Notes: generated from the letters alone by a model not told the origin. Positions 1-9,425 are shown, numbered from the stretch's first letter. The stretch: DNA of 49,430 bases from an uncultured Bacilli bacterium (GCA_944332525.1 CALVKD010000035.1:1-49430), one strand, 5' to 3'. A program made the numbers and translations.

Positions 1-287
1 TAGCTTACGCAGGTTTAGATCCAATGATTATGCAATCTGGTAAACAATCAGGTGAACATATGCATATAACCAAGAAAGGCAATTCATTTCTTAGAAGTTC
101 CCTTTATCTCTTAATAACTTGTCTTTGTCGATATAATCCAGATTCTAAAATAGCTTTATATGTCTCTAAAAAGAAAAATGACGGCCTTCATCCCAAGGCC
201 GCCAAGATAGCAGGATGCAATAAATTACTGCGAATAATTTATTCTATGCTATCAAACGGAACGTTATATTCCGAAACTCAACAATAA
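1..287 (+). CDS. IS110-family transposase, C-terminal part (cut by window edge)
   Basis: The reading frame is open from the left edge (codons in phase with position 3) to a TAA at 285-287, so only the last ~95 codons are present. The residues AYAGLDP, then QSG, a run with ITKKGNSFLRSSLY and the tail KAAKIAGCNKLLRIIYSML follow the C-terminal transposase domain of the IS116/IS110/IS902 family, where a G-L-x-P motif and a late Ser/Gly segment belong to the catalytic region. An internal ATG at 24 is not the true start. IS110 elements lack terminal inverted repeats and do not make target duplications, so the right end of the element cannot be set from this sequence; it probably lies in the next ~100 bases. 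Whether the full element is intact is unknown. Confidence 0.8.
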   Translation, partial: AYAGLDPMIMQSGKQSGEHMHITKKGNSFLRSSLYLLITCLCRYNPDSKIALYVSKKKNDGLHPKAAKIAGCNKLLRIIYSMLSNGTLYSETQQ

Positions 288-323
288 TATTTTATAGTTT
301 TTATATTAAAAACTAAAGTCTTA

Positions 324-357
324 ATGGTCATTTGACCTTTTTTCCAAATGGAAAAAA
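324..357. terminator. Two overlapping hairpins between transposase and histidine kinase gene
   Basis: A short stem GGTCA (326-330) / TGACC (333-337) is followed by six T on the plus strand and could end the transposase transcript. The same T run is the left arm of a second hairpin, TTTTTTCC (338-345) / GGAAAAAA (350-357), which on the minus strand could serve the histidine kinase gene ending at 407. Both stems are short, so strength is uncertain. Confidence 0.45.
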
Positions 358-406
358 TTAATCCTTAATTATTTTAATTTTATATTTGACTAATGTTATC
401 AAATTT

Positions 407-1675
407 TTATTTGTTAGATAGATTAATTGATAAAGGAATCATTATTTTGACTAAGAAAATATTATTTTCACAAGTCATTTTGGTATAGCCGTGATATAAA
501 GAAACAATCGCTTTGACGCTTTTTGTTCCAAAGCCATGGTTTTCCTTATCTTCTTTTATCGTTTGCGGTAAACCATTTTTCATCGATGGGATAATTGAAG
601 TATAATTTTCTATTTCAATTATTACATTGTCTTGATGTTGAAAAACGCGAATTTTAATGTATTTTAAATTGAGATTATTAACTTTACTGGCGCTTTCAAT
701 CGCGTTATCAATTAAATTTCCGAAAAGAGAGTATATCTGATATGATTTTATAAAATTTAAAAGTTTTCCATCGGCAGTGACAAATAACTGAATTTGTTTT
801 TTATCACAGAGAGTTTTCTTTTCTGAAAGAATGATATCAAGAGGTTTGCATTGGGTATAATAGACGGATTCATAGTCTCTGGTAGCATTTTCAATATCGT
901 TAACCGCATCTTGATTGAGATTATTTTGATGAATTTGATGCTTTAAATCATGAATGCGGATATTCATTTTTTCTGCGTTCATCGTCGCTAGGCGATAACG
1001 TTCCTCATCTTTTTTTAATAATAATTCCAAAGTTTTATTTTCTTTTTGTAAACCGACATTAAGAGAATTAAAAAATAATAGAACAATACCAAAAACGCAG
1101 ATAATTCCCCCATAGAGATTTATTTGGATAAATAGCAAATTATTATCTAATCTCAATAAAGTATCTTGGGTCCAGTAGCTGAGAAAGATTGTGACAAACA
1201 ATAGTGAGGTGGCTGCGAGAAGAATGGTAATAGAATTAACACGTATTTCATTATCCTCTTTAAATTTTCTTGTATAAAGATAATAAAAAATGGGTAAGGT
1301 TACACCTACTACGAGAAAATATATTAAAAAATAATAATATGAATGCCAAATTTTATTTCCTCCGAAGAGAAAAACTAGAGAAATCGTTATTTTATATATC
1401 AAATGTTGAAGAGAATAGCTTCCGGTCAATAAAAAGAGCATTTGAAAAAAATTAACCTTAAATGCACATAAAAGGACCATTGCGAAAATAATTAAAATTA
1501 AAAAGTAATTATATAATCCTGGTAAGAGGTTTGCATGCCAAAATATTTCTAAAATTAAGAAACCAATTAATAAAGACACAATAAAAAGTTTACGTTTCGG
1601 AATATAAATAACGTAAATAATTAATGCAACAAATAATGAAAATATGTATTCTGATGACAAAAGAAAATTAAACAT
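407..1675 (-). CDS. GHKL sensor histidine kinase (AgrC/LytS-like)
   Basis: This is a 422-residue membrane sensor kinase. The first ~205 residues form six or seven hydrophobic segments. They are followed by a short coiled coil (about 208-232), a histidine box HDLKH around residues 242-246, an N box NLIDNAIESA and a glycine box GFGTKSV. This order is the GHKL kinase layout of AgrC-type sensors, which usually detect peptides or membrane signals. H246 is the likely phosphorylated residue by family analogy. The gene starts 3 bases after the stop of the response regulator upstream on the same strand, so the two form one operon. The operon is divergent from the beta-glucan hydrolase operon at 2626, which suggests but does not prove that it controls that operon. 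The signal sensed cannot be told from sequence. Confidence 0.88.
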   Translation of the reverse strand: MFNFLLSSEYIFSLFVALIIYVIYIPKRKLFIVSLLIGFLILEIFWHANLLPGLYNYFLILIIFAMVLLCAFKVNFFQMLFLLTGSYSLQHLIYKITISLVFLFGGNKIWHSYYYFLIYFLVVGVTLPIFYYLYTRKFKEDNEIRVNSITILLAATSLLFVTIFLSYWTQDTLLRLDNNLLFIQINLYGGIICVFGIVLLFFNSLNVGLQKENKTLELLLKKDEERYRLATMNAEKMNIRIHDLKHQIHQNNLNQDAVNDIENATRDYESVYYTQCKPLDIILSEKKTLCDKKQIQLFVTADGKLLNFIKSYQIYSLFGNLIDNAIESASKVNNLNLKYIKIRVFQHQDNVIIEIENYTSIIPSMKNGLPQTIKEDKENHGFGTKSVKAIVSLYHGYTKMTCENNIFLVKIMIPLSINLSNK

Positions 1676-1677
1676 AT

Positions 1678-2379
1678 TTATCTTATATTATTCATAAAAG
1701 CTTCGACAAAAGCTTTTTTCTTAGCACGCGAAATTTCTAGCTTACCAACCCCTGTTATCACTTCGTCATCAATAATTGATTTTACATGATTGAGGTTTAC
1801 TAAATAACAAGAATTGCATTTTGCAAATACATTTGGATCAAGAAGCGATTCGACGTCTTTGAGAGTACCTCGCGTTGTAAATATTTCTCCAGTTACACTA
1901 TGAAAATTTAAGTCGTGTTTTTTGACTTCAATATAAACTATTTCATTATAACTAATAGCTTTAAAACCACCTTTAACTCTTATCATTAAGCGACGGGCTT
2001 CTCCCTTGTTAATATATTTTAATGCTCTTGTTAAAACTATCGACAATTGTTCTTCAACAATAGGTTTAACAAGAAAATCTAAAGCTGTTACTTCATAGCC
2101 GTTTATTGCCATTGAAGCAAGATTGGTGGTGAAGATAATAATGACTTTATCGTCTTGTTGACGTAATCTCTTTGCTACTTCTAAACCATTCATCACTGGC
2201 ATATCGATATCAAAAAAAACGATATCATATTTCTTTTTTAAATTATCAAGAAACGTTAATCCGCGGTTATAGCAATCGACAGAGAATTGTTCTTTGCTTG
2301 TTTTAGCAAAGTTAGATAATAATTTTTTTAAGTTTTGAATATCGTTTTGTGAATCATCTAGAATGGCTATGTTTATCAT
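1678..2379 (-). CDS. LytTR-family response regulator (AgrA-like)
   Basis: This is a 233-residue two-domain regulator. Residues 1-120 are a receiver domain with the acidic pair DD at 8-9, the phospho-acceptor D57 in FFDIDMP and a conserved K at the end of FLVKP. Residues ~135-233 are a LytTR DNA-binding domain with the typical segments VKGGFKAISYNEIVYIEV and FAKCNSCYLVNLNHV. It pairs with the GHKL kinase just downstream. The first ATG is preceded by a GGGG-type ribosome site. It lies about 250 bases from the start of the divergent GH3 gene, so the shared intergenic region is a natural place for its binding sites. No clear LytTR direct repeat was recognised there. Confidence 0.92.
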   Translation of the reverse strand: MINIAILDDSQNDIQNLKKLLSNFAKTSKEQFSVDCYNRGLTFLDNLKKKYDIVFFDIDMPVMNGLEVAKRLRQQDDKVIIIFTTNLASMAINGYEVTALDFLVKPIVEEQLSIVLTRALKYINKGEARRLMIRVKGGFKAISYNEIVYIEVKKHDLNFHSVTGEIFTTRGTLKDVESLLDPNVFAKCNSCYLVNLNHVKSIIDDEVITGVGKLEISRAKKKAFVEAFMNNIR

Positions 2380-2466
2380 TTTATATTACCCCAGCGAGGA
2401 CTAGTTATAAATTAATTATATCAAGCCAAAAATGATTTCGGCAATGTTTTAATAACTTTACTCCTC

Positions 2467-2485
2467 TTGATATTTATGATATCAA
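2467..2485. promoter_or_regulatory. Palindromic operator candidate upstream of the GH3 operon
   Basis: TTGATAT and ATATCAA form perfect 7-base arms around a 5-base spacer. It lies between the two divergent operons and ~90 bases upstream of the -10 hexamer of the GH3 operon. The protein that would bind is unknown. Confidence 0.4.
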
Positions 2486-2522
2486 TTTTTCCTAATCAAA
2501 AAAAGAAAAAGAATGTTTTGTA

Positions 2523-2536
2523 TGTAAACGCTTACA
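2523..2536. promoter_or_regulatory. cre (catabolite responsive element) / LacI-type operator
   Basis: TGTAAACGCTTACA matches all 14 positions of the Gram-positive cre consensus TGWAARCGYTWNCA. It sits 38 bases upstream of a TATAAT hexamer at 2574-2579, whose -35 region is weak. CcpA, or a local LacI-family regulator that binds the same motif, is the expected ligand. The upstream position means activation or upstream roadblock cannot be told apart by eye. Confidence 0.8.
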
Positions 2537-2573
2537 AAAAATGACAAATAAACGACTGATTATTCCATACTTC

Positions 2574-2579
2574 TATAAT
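2574..2579 (+). promoter_or_regulatory. -10 hexamer of the beta-glucan hydrolase operon
   Basis: A perfect TATAAT lies 46 bases before the GH3 start. No good -35 hexamer is found at 16-18 bases, which fits a promoter that needs an activator such as the divergent LytTR regulator. Confidence 0.5.
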
Positions 2580-2625
2580 TTTTTTTCACTTTGAATTAAT
2601 GTTTTAATGAAAGGTAGGCATTGTT

Positions 2626-5600
2626 ATGGCTAAAATGAAAAAATCCAAGTTAGTTGGTACAATTCTTTCTGCTACAGGTATTATCTTGGCAGTAACAATT
2701 GGAATTGTTGCTAATGTTATTGTTTTCTCTAGTCAATATTCAGCGACTATTGAAGCAGCATTAGGCGATACAGGTAGACGTTATACTAGTGTGAATTATG
2801 ATGGAGTCGACCCGACCTATTATAATAAAGACTATGAAACTAAAGCTGATCGCGAAAAATATCAGAAAGGCGTATCTGAATCAATTTGTGAAGAAGGAAT
2901 GACTCTTCTTGAAAAAGGAAATATGCCTTATAAAGCTGAAGAAACCAAAATCTCTTTCTTCTCTGAATCCTCAGCGCGTTTGATTTATGGTGGAACAGGA
3001 TCAGGAACGGCATCTTCTGATTTAACATTAAAGAAAGTTTTCGAAGATGAGGGATTCCAAGTCAATGATAAGTTATGGGATTTCTATACAAAGGGTAAAG
3101 GTAAAAAATATGTTCGCGGAACTGGTTCAATCAACTATGGTGATAGCGACGATTATTCAATCAATGAATGCCCATTATCGGTAATCCAAAGCGAAAAGGG
3201 ACTTGAAGATACATTCAAAGAATATAATACAGCAGTCTTTGTTTTATCCCGTACCGGCGGTGAAGGAAATGACTTAGCTAGAGGTATGGATGATTATGTT
3301 GATACTAATAAAGATCTTTCTAAAGGCGCTCATCCGGATGCTCTCGGCGATAAAATGCGTTCATATCTTGAACCGGATTCTATCGAATTACAAATTATTG
3401 ATTATTTAAATAAAAATTTTGATGATGTTATCCTCGTTGTTAACTGCAATAACCCAATTGAATTAGGATGGGTTAAAGACTATCAAAATATCGGTACAGT
3501 GATTTCTGTTCCGGGTACTGGATCAACCGGGTTACAAGCTTTACCAAGAATCTTAAAAGGCGAAGTTAATCCTTCTGGTCACTTGACCGATACATACGCT
3601 TATAATGCTTTCTCTTCACCAGCAATGATGAATATGGGTGATTTCCAATTCACAGAAAACGGAAATAAGATTGCTAACTATGGCGGCTATGATGGATTTA
3701 ATGGTTACTATTACGTTAACTATCTTGAAGGTATTTATGTCGGTTATCGCTATTACGAAACTCGTTACTACGATACAGTAACTCATAGCGGAAATGCTTC
3801 TGAATTAGCTTCTTATGAAGTTGGTCAAAGCAAAGAAGAAGGACGGACAACCTGGGATTATGCTACTGAAGTTCAATATCCTTTTGGATATGGCGTTTCT
3901 ATGACTGATTTCACTTGGTCTGATTATCAAGTTACCGAAAGCGAAGATAAAGAAGATTTTATCGTTACTGTCAAAGTTACAAATACCGGCGATGTCGCTG
4001 GCAAAGAAGTTGTTCAGTTATATGCTCAAACACCTTATGGTGATTATGAAAAAACTAATGGTGTAGAAAAATCTGCAGTTGAACTCATCGGATTTGAAAA
4101 GACATCATTATTGGAACCTGATGCTTCAGAAACTGTTACAATTTCCTTCCCAAAGAGCGATTTAGCTTCTTATGATAGAAATGGTGCTAAGACCTATGTC
4201 ATGAGCAAAGGACAATACTATTTCACTGTCGCTAGCGACGCTCATGCGGCTGTTAATAATATTTTAAGAAAACAAGGCTATCAAGAAGGTGCTTTGGAAG
4301 CTTCTCCATCAGAAACAGAAAGCATTGGTAATCCAGATTTAGTTTATGATGGATTCTACGTTGATGAATTAGACACTACAACTTATTCTGTTGATTCTGA
4401 AACCGGCAATAAAGTAACTAACTTATTTGATTTTGCTGATTTAACAAAATATGATGAAGGAAAAGATTTAAAATATCTCACTAGAAACGATTGGGCTGGA
4501 ACCTATCCTCAAACCTATGGTGAAGTTTCTTTAACTCCATCAATTCACTCAGAAAGAAATAACTCTACTGATCCAAATAATCCAGAAGGATATGAATATC
4601 ATACTGAGTTATCACCAGATTCCGAAATTTATAAATTAATGAGAAGTTATAATTCTTTAAATCCAAATACGGAAACTGATGTTCGTTATACTTGGGGTGT
4701 TAATGATAACGATCTTGAATTAATCGATATGAGAGGCAGAGATATTAATGATCCGCTTTGGGAAAAGTTAATTCAAAAAATGACTTTAAGCGAAGCTGCT
4801 CAATTAATTCAAAATGGTGGATTTAAGACTGAATCTATCGCTTCAGTTAATAAACCTGAAACCTCTGATAAAGATGGTCCTGCGGGATTAAATAATGTTT
4901 CAGGACACTTCCCAATCGGTTTAACTTATCCATGTGCAGTTATGATTGCTCAAACTTGGAACCGCGATTTAGCAGAAGCTAAAGGCGATGCAATCGCTGA
5001 AGAATGCTTAGCAGTTTCTATTACCGGTTGGTATGGACCTGGTAATAACATTCATAGAACACCATTTGCTGGCCGTAACTTTGAATATTATTCAGAAGAT
5101 CCAATGATCTCTGGAGCAATGGCAGAAAGAGAAATTGTCGGAGCAGCTAAAAAAGGTGTCTATGCATATATCAAACACTTCGTTCTCAATGACCAAGAAG
5201 TTCATAGAGAAAAAGAATCAGGCATCTGCACCTTTACAAATGAACAAGGAATGAGAGAAATTTATCTCAAAGCTTTCGAAAATGTTGTAAAAGGTGAAGA
5301 AATTTCTGAAAAATATTACGAAATCAAGATGGATAGCGATGGAAATGCTATTCTTGATGAAAACGGAAACTATCAATTTACAGAAAAAACAACTAATATC
5401 AAAGCATGTACTGCTATCATGTCTTCGTTTAACAGAATTGGACCTGTTTGGGCAGGAGGCTGCTATCCATTAATCACATCTTTATTAAGAGATGAATGGG
5501 GCTTTGAAGGAACTGTTTGTACAGACTATTATCACTTCTGGTTTATGAACGGAACTCAAGCTGTTATGGCTGGCGGATCATTAATGCTCGATCCAACTGA

Positions 5601-5886
5601 AGAAAACTTTACAATTCCATCTGATAACTACGTCTTACAAGAACAAGCATTTAAAGCTGTTAGATCAATTCTTTATACTGTTGCTAATTCAAATGGTGTT
5701 GATGGTTATATCCATGGCACTAGAGAAAAAGCTAGATGGAAAAACATCTATAGCGTCATGATTGGCGTTAATGCTTTCTTAGTCTTACTTGCTGGCGGAT
5801 TAGGTGTTGTCTTATATTTCAATTTAAGAAAGAAGAAAAATAAAAATATTGAAGTTGTTGAAACTCCAACTGAAGAAACTAAATAA
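2626..5886 (+). CDS. GH3 beta-glucosidase with swapped domain order and two membrane anchors
   Basis: This 1086-residue protein begins with a signal-anchor helix (about residues 8-35) and ends with a second helix (about 1042-1065) followed by a lysine-rich tail. Between them the GH3 domains are in reverse order. The alpha/beta sandwich (C-domain, from ~85 with EGMTLLEKG, later GEVNPSGHLTDTY) and a fibronectin-III-like domain (~440-545) come first. The catalytic barrel (from ~690) follows, ending at the nucleophile segment VCTDYY with D967. Similar swapped GH3 enzymes are known from rumen bacteria. It should release glucose from short beta-glucans at the cell surface. The domain between ~550 and 690 is not recognised. 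It is followed after 11 bases by the GH16 gene and then GH5, forming one operon. A good AAAGG ribosome site precedes the ATG. Confidence 0.88.
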   Translation: MAKMKKSKLVGTILSATGIILAVTIGIVANVIVFSSQYSATIEAALGDTGRRYTSVNYDGVDPTYYNKDYETKADREKYQKGVSESICEEGMTLLEKGNMPYKAEETKISFFSESSARLIYGGTGSGTASSDLTLKKVFEDEGFQVNDKLWDFYTKGKGKKYVRGTGSINYGDSDDYSINECPLSVIQSEKGLEDTFKEYNTAVFVLSRTGGEGNDLARGMDDYVDTNKDLSKGAHPDALGDKMRSYLEPDSIELQIIDYLNKNFDDVILVVNCNNPIELGWVKDYQNIGTVISVPGTGSTGLQALPRILKGEVNPSGHLTDTYAYNAFSSPAMMNMGDFQFTENGNKIANYGGYDGFNGYYYVNYLEGIYVGYRYYETRYYDTVTHSGNASELASYEVGQSKEEGRTTWDYATEVQYPFGYGVSMTDFTWSDYQVTESEDKEDFIVTVKVTNTGDVAGKEVVQLYAQTPYGDYEKTNGVEKSAVELIGFEKTSLLEPDASETVTISFPKSDLASYDRNGAKTYVMSKGQYYFTVASDAHAAVNNILRKQGYQEGALEASPSETESIGNPDLVYDGFYVDELDTTTYSVDSETGNKVTNLFDFADLTKYDEGKDLKYLTRNDWAGTYPQTYGEVSLTPSIHSERNNSTDPNNPEGYEYHTELSPDSEIYKLMRSYNSLNPNTETDVRYTWGVNDNDLELIDMRGRDINDPLWEKLIQKMTLSEAAQLIQNGGFKTESIASVNKPETSDKDGPAGLNNVSGHFPIGLTYPCAVMIAQTWNRDLAEAKGDAIAEECLAVSITGWYGPGNNIHRTPFAGRNFEYYSEDPMISGAMAEREIVGAAKKGVYAYIKHFVLNDQEVHREKESGICTFTNEQGMREIYLKAFENVVKGEEISEKYYEIKMDSDGNAILDENGNYQFTEKTTNIKACTAIMSSFNRIGPVWAGGCYPLITSLLRDEWGFEGTVCTDYYHFWFMNGTQAVMAGGSLMLDPTEENFTIPSDNYVLQEQAFKAVRSILYTVANSNGVDGYIHGTREKARWKNIYSVMIGVNAFLVLLAGGLGVVLYFNLRKKKNKNIEVVETPTEETK

Positions 5887-5897
5887 GGAGAGAAAAT

Positions 5898-8288
5898 ATG
5901 AAAAATAATAGAATAGCATTATTTGCTTTATCGACAGTAGGTTTATTCGGTCTCGTCGCTTGTGGAGGATTCTCGTCATCGACATCATTCAACCCATCTA
6001 ATATATCTAATACTTGGGGTGAATCATTTGAAACACATGTTTTAGCTGATTTTGAAGATAATCAACTTCCAAGTGGATTTGAAAAATCAAATGGTTGGTC
6101 CAATGAAGGTGTTTTTGAAAACACTTATTGGAACCAAGATAATGTTAGTTATAGTGACGGAAAAATGGAATTAAGCTTAACTGATAATCCAAATCCAGAT
6201 GATTCAGGAAAATATAAGTATTTAAGTGGTGAACAAAGAACTACAAACCATTTCGGATATGGTAACTATTCTGTCAAGATGAAACCGATGAAAGCTGTCG
6301 GAACTTGCTCAGCATTCTTTGGCTACACCGGAGAAGCTTTTGATGGTAATGATGATGGTGAACCAGATCAATGGGAAGAAATTGATATTGAATTCTTAGG
6401 AAAATATCATGACCGCGTTCAATTTAACTATTATTCTATTGAAGGCGGAAAGGGTGTTGGACACGAATACTGGTATGATTTAGGATTTGATGCTACCGAA
6501 GAATACCATGAATATGGATTTAGATGGGAAGAAGACAGAATCGTTTGGTTTGTCGATGGTGAAGCTGTTTATGAAGCTACCAAAGATATTCCTTCTACTC
6601 CATTAAGAATTTTCACTAATGCTTGGGCTGGAAATGAAGAAGCTGCTGGCTGGATGGATACTTTCCAAGGCGTTGATGAAAACACCTGCACAGCTTATTA
6701 TGAGGAAATTGGCTGGGCTGATTTAGATGGTAATGCCTATGAACCACCTGCAGAAGAAGTACCACCTGTAGAAGATGTTGAAATTACTTACGAAGATGTC
6801 GAAACTTCATTCACAGCAAGTAACGATGCTTATACTGTAACAACTACTGACGGGGCAACAAATGTCACATATGATAATGTCGTTGGTAATAGCTACATCA
6901 ATGTCTATACCGATTTACCAGAAAAAGCTAAAGACATGAACGTTGTTAACCTTAAATTAACTAACAACGGAGACAAGACAGCTAATGCTAGAGTTAATGT
7001 TGTAGATAAGAATATTATCCCAAACAACACTACAATCAAGACAGCTGCTGTCAATACATCGGCAACACAAGATGGTGAGGAAGTCAGAACAGATCTTGAA
7101 TGGGGTGGATCATTCTTCACAATTGAACCTAATACTACTATCGACTGCGTTATCTTCTATAAATCTACAGAAGATATGGTCGCTAATAGATTAGAAGTTA
7201 TGCTTGATTCCTTTGACGGAACTACAACAGTCTCAGCCGGTGATGTAACTATTTCTGATGTTAAATTAGGTACTACTGAAGAAAAAGAACCTAGTGATGA
7301 CCTAACTTTCGAAGCTGTTGACTTAACTTGGGCTGCTAATGCTGACAATACATATACTGTTACAAAAGAAGAAAGCGGCGCAACTAGCGTTACTTACACT
7401 AATGCTGTCGGTAATTCTTATCACAATATTACAAGTGCTTTACCAGCTGATACCGCCGATAAAGGCGCATTCAAAATGAAATTAACTAATAATGGTGATA
7501 AACTCGTCAATGCTAGAGTTGATTTACTTGATAATTCAATTAAAGTTGATGGCACCACTGTCAAAACAGCAGCTGTCAATACCTCAGCTACACAAGATGG
7601 CGAAACAGTTAGAACTGACCTTGAATGGGGTGGATCATTCTTCACAATTGAGCCAAAGGCAACTATTGAAGCAGTCATTATGTATGACGGAAATGCTCAA
7701 TCAATTAATTTAATGCTCGATTCCTTTGACGGAACTACTACCGTTTCTGCTGGTGATGTCACGATTTCTGATTTTGCTTTAGCCGCAATTGAGGAAGGTG
7801 AAACTCCTGATGAACCAACCTTAGGTACTGCTGCACCATTTGATTTCTCAATTGATGGCGGCAACACTGAAATCTACAATGTTAGCAAAGATGACGAAAC
7901 AGGTGCTTCAACCATCACTTATGAAAGCACTGGAAGCTATACTAATATCTCTGGTGCAATCGGTTCTGTGGCTACAGCTGCTCATGGACAAATCTCCTTT
8001 AAAGTCAATAATACTGGAACTGAAAATGTCGCAATCCGCGTCGATATCTATCATTACAATGCTTGGGGAACAAGCTTGGTATCCGCTGCTACATTAGATG
8101 GAAATACTGTCGTTATCGGCAGCGATAAAACCGCAACTTTAGATGTTGCACCAGGTGAACATGTTGTCACTGTCGATTACACTGGCGCAGTTACTAACCT
8201 TTGCTTCTATATCGATTCAATGGAGGGTACCTCTAAAGCTGGCTCATTCGTTATTAGCGATTTCACATACGCAGCTTATAATAGCTAG
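5898..8288 (+). CDS. GH16 endo-beta-glucanase (lichenase-like) lipoprotein with three repeated C-terminal domains
   Basis: The 796-residue protein starts with a lipoprotein signal (LVAC lipobox, Cys22), so it should be lipid-anchored outside the membrane. Residues ~45-280 are a GH16 beta-jelly-roll with the signature EEIDIEFLG; E161, D163 and E165 fit the nucleophile, helper Asp and acid/base of the EIDIE-type lichenases that cut beta-1,3-1,4-glucan. The rest is three modules: ~295-468 and ~469-640 are close copies of each other, and ~647-793 is a diverged third. They resemble carbohydrate-binding beta-sandwiches, but no known CBM family is assigned. The start has a strong AAGGAG site 11 bases after the GH3 stop. 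It probably feeds oligosaccharides to the GH3 and GH5 enzymes of the same operon. Confidence 0.88.
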   Translation: MKNNRIALFALSTVGLFGLVACGGFSSSTSFNPSNISNTWGESFETHVLADFEDNQLPSGFEKSNGWSNEGVFENTYWNQDNVSYSDGKMELSLTDNPNPDDSGKYKYLSGEQRTTNHFGYGNYSVKMKPMKAVGTCSAFFGYTGEAFDGNDDGEPDQWEEIDIEFLGKYHDRVQFNYYSIEGGKGVGHEYWYDLGFDATEEYHEYGFRWEEDRIVWFVDGEAVYEATKDIPSTPLRIFTNAWAGNEEAAGWMDTFQGVDENTCTAYYEEIGWADLDGNAYEPPAEEVPPVEDVEITYEDVETSFTASNDAYTVTTTDGATNVTYDNVVGNSYINVYTDLPEKAKDMNVVNLKLTNNGDKTANARVNVVDKNIIPNNTTIKTAAVNTSATQDGEEVRTDLEWGGSFFTIEPNTTIDCVIFYKSTEDMVANRLEVMLDSFDGTTTVSAGDVTISDVKLGTTEEKEPSDDLTFEAVDLTWAANADNTYTVTKEESGATSVTYTNAVGNSYHNITSALPADTADKGAFKMKLTNNGDKLVNARVDLLDNSIKVDGTTVKTAAVNTSATQDGETVRTDLEWGGSFFTIEPKATIEAVIMYDGNAQSINLMLDSFDGTTTVSAGDVTISDFALAAIEEGETPDEPTLGTAAPFDFSIDGGNTEIYNVSKDDETGASTITYESTGSYTNISGAIGSVATAAHGQISFKVNNTGTENVAIRVDIYHYNAWGTSLVSAATLDGNTVVIGSDKTATLDVAPGEHVVTVDYTGAVTNLCFYIDSMEGTSKAGSFVISDFTYAAYNS
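6781..7815 (+). repeat. Tandem ~515-bp repeat inside the GH16 gene
   Basis: Two consecutive modules (about 6781-7300 and 7303-7815) share long near-identical stretches at both protein and DNA level. Examples are DLEWGGSFFTIEP and DSFDGTTTVSAGDVTISD in each copy, showing a fairly recent internal duplication. A third diverged module follows to ~8275. Confidence 0.85.
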
Positions 8289-8297
8289 GTGTAGTTT

Positions 8298-9425
8298 ATG
8301 AAAAAACAAATATTGCCGCTTTTGTTATTGTTGCCCTTAGTTACTTTGTCGGGCTGCGCCCAAACTAATCCAGATGTTAATATTGGAAAACCAGAAGTTG
8401 ATTATTCCGCGAAAGAAATGTTCTCAAATATTAAGCTTGGATATAACATTGGAAATACTTTAGATGCTCATCCAGGGTTTGATAAGTATAATTTTATTCC
8501 TCAAGGTGTTGGTACAGAAAAATTATGGGACAATCCAACCATTACTAAAGAATATATTCACTATATTAAGGAATGCGGATTTGATTCTATTCGCTTACCA
8601 GTAACTTGGTATCCACATGTCGATTCAAATTGGAAAATTGAAGATGCGTGGATGAACCGCGTTAAAGAGGTTGTTGATTATTGCGTTGATGAAGAATTAC
8701 CTGTTATCCTTAATCTTCACCACGATACTGGAGTTGATGGTTGGCTAAAGGCTACGGAAGATGATACGCGTCAAGATCAAGAATTAGTCCAGTTAACTAC
8801 TTTATGGGAACAAATTGCCGACACATTTAAAGATTATGATGTTCATGATTTAATGTTTGAAGGTTTTAATGAAATGATTGATGATGAAGGTGACTGGAAT
8901 ACTCCATCCAATAAATCAATTGATTTCATCAATGAAGCCAATCAAGCTTTCGTCGATACAGTTAGAGCTTCAGGCGGAAATAATGATGAGAGAATTCTTC
9001 TCTGCGTTACTTATGCCGGGACTAATTACGGCAATATGCTTAGCCGGTTTAAAATTCCTCAAGATACTGTTCACGGAGCAATTGCCTTTGAAGTTCACGC
9101 CTATACACCTTGGGAATTCTGCGACGGACAAACCGATAGTTATGATCAAGGATCAATTACTGGAGCGATGGATAATGTTTATAACATGTTCAAAGGTACT
9201 GATATTCCAGTAATTATCGGTGAATTCGGTGCAGTCTTTACTAGAGGCGATTATAATAAACGCGTTGAATGGGCTGATTTTTATGCCAAAACTGCTTATG
9301 AAAGAAATATTTCTCTCTATCTTTGGGATGATAATGGTGATTTCAAACTGATTGATAGAGATAGAAATAGCAATAATTTCTCGCTGAAACATCAAGAATT
9401 TCTTGATGCATTATTACAAAAATAA
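8298..9425 (+). CDS. GH5 endoglucanase lipoprotein
   Basis: This is a 375-residue protein with a lipoprotein signal ending in LSGC (Cys20). The remaining sequence is a single GH5 barrel: GYNIGNTLDAH near the start, SIRLPVTWYPH, NLHHDTG, FEGFNEM with acid/base E192, and IGEFGAVF with nucleophile E309. No binding module is attached. GH5 subfamily-2 or -4-like beta-1,4-glucanase activity is likely; the exact substrate (cellulose, lichenan, xyloglucan) is inference. It is the last gene of the GH3-GH16-GH5 operon, 9 bases after the GH16 stop, and is closed by a terminator at 9460. Confidence 0.9.
   Translation: MKKQILPLLLLLPLVTLSGCAQTNPDVNIGKPEVDYSAKEMFSNIKLGYNIGNTLDAHPGFDKYNFIPQGVGTEKLWDNPTITKEYIHYIKECGFDSIRLPVTWYPHVDSNWKIEDAWMNRVKEVVDYCVDEELPVILNLHHDTGVDGWLKATEDDTRQDQELVQLTTLWEQIADTFKDYDVHDLMFEGFNEMIDDEGDWNTPSNKSIDFINEANQAFVDTVRASGGNNDERILLCVTYAGTNYGNMLSRFKIPQDTVHGAIAFEVHAYTPWEFCDGQTDSYDQGSITGAMDNVYNMFKGTDIPVIIGEFGAVFTRGDYNKRVEWADFYAKTAYERNISLYLWDDNGDFKLIDRDRNSNNFSLKHQEFLDALLQK

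Noticed and set aside
6905-8097. Several 60-85 codon frames on both strands inside the GH16 gene
   Set aside because: They are shadows of the repeated coding sequence, without ribosome sites or recognisable domains.
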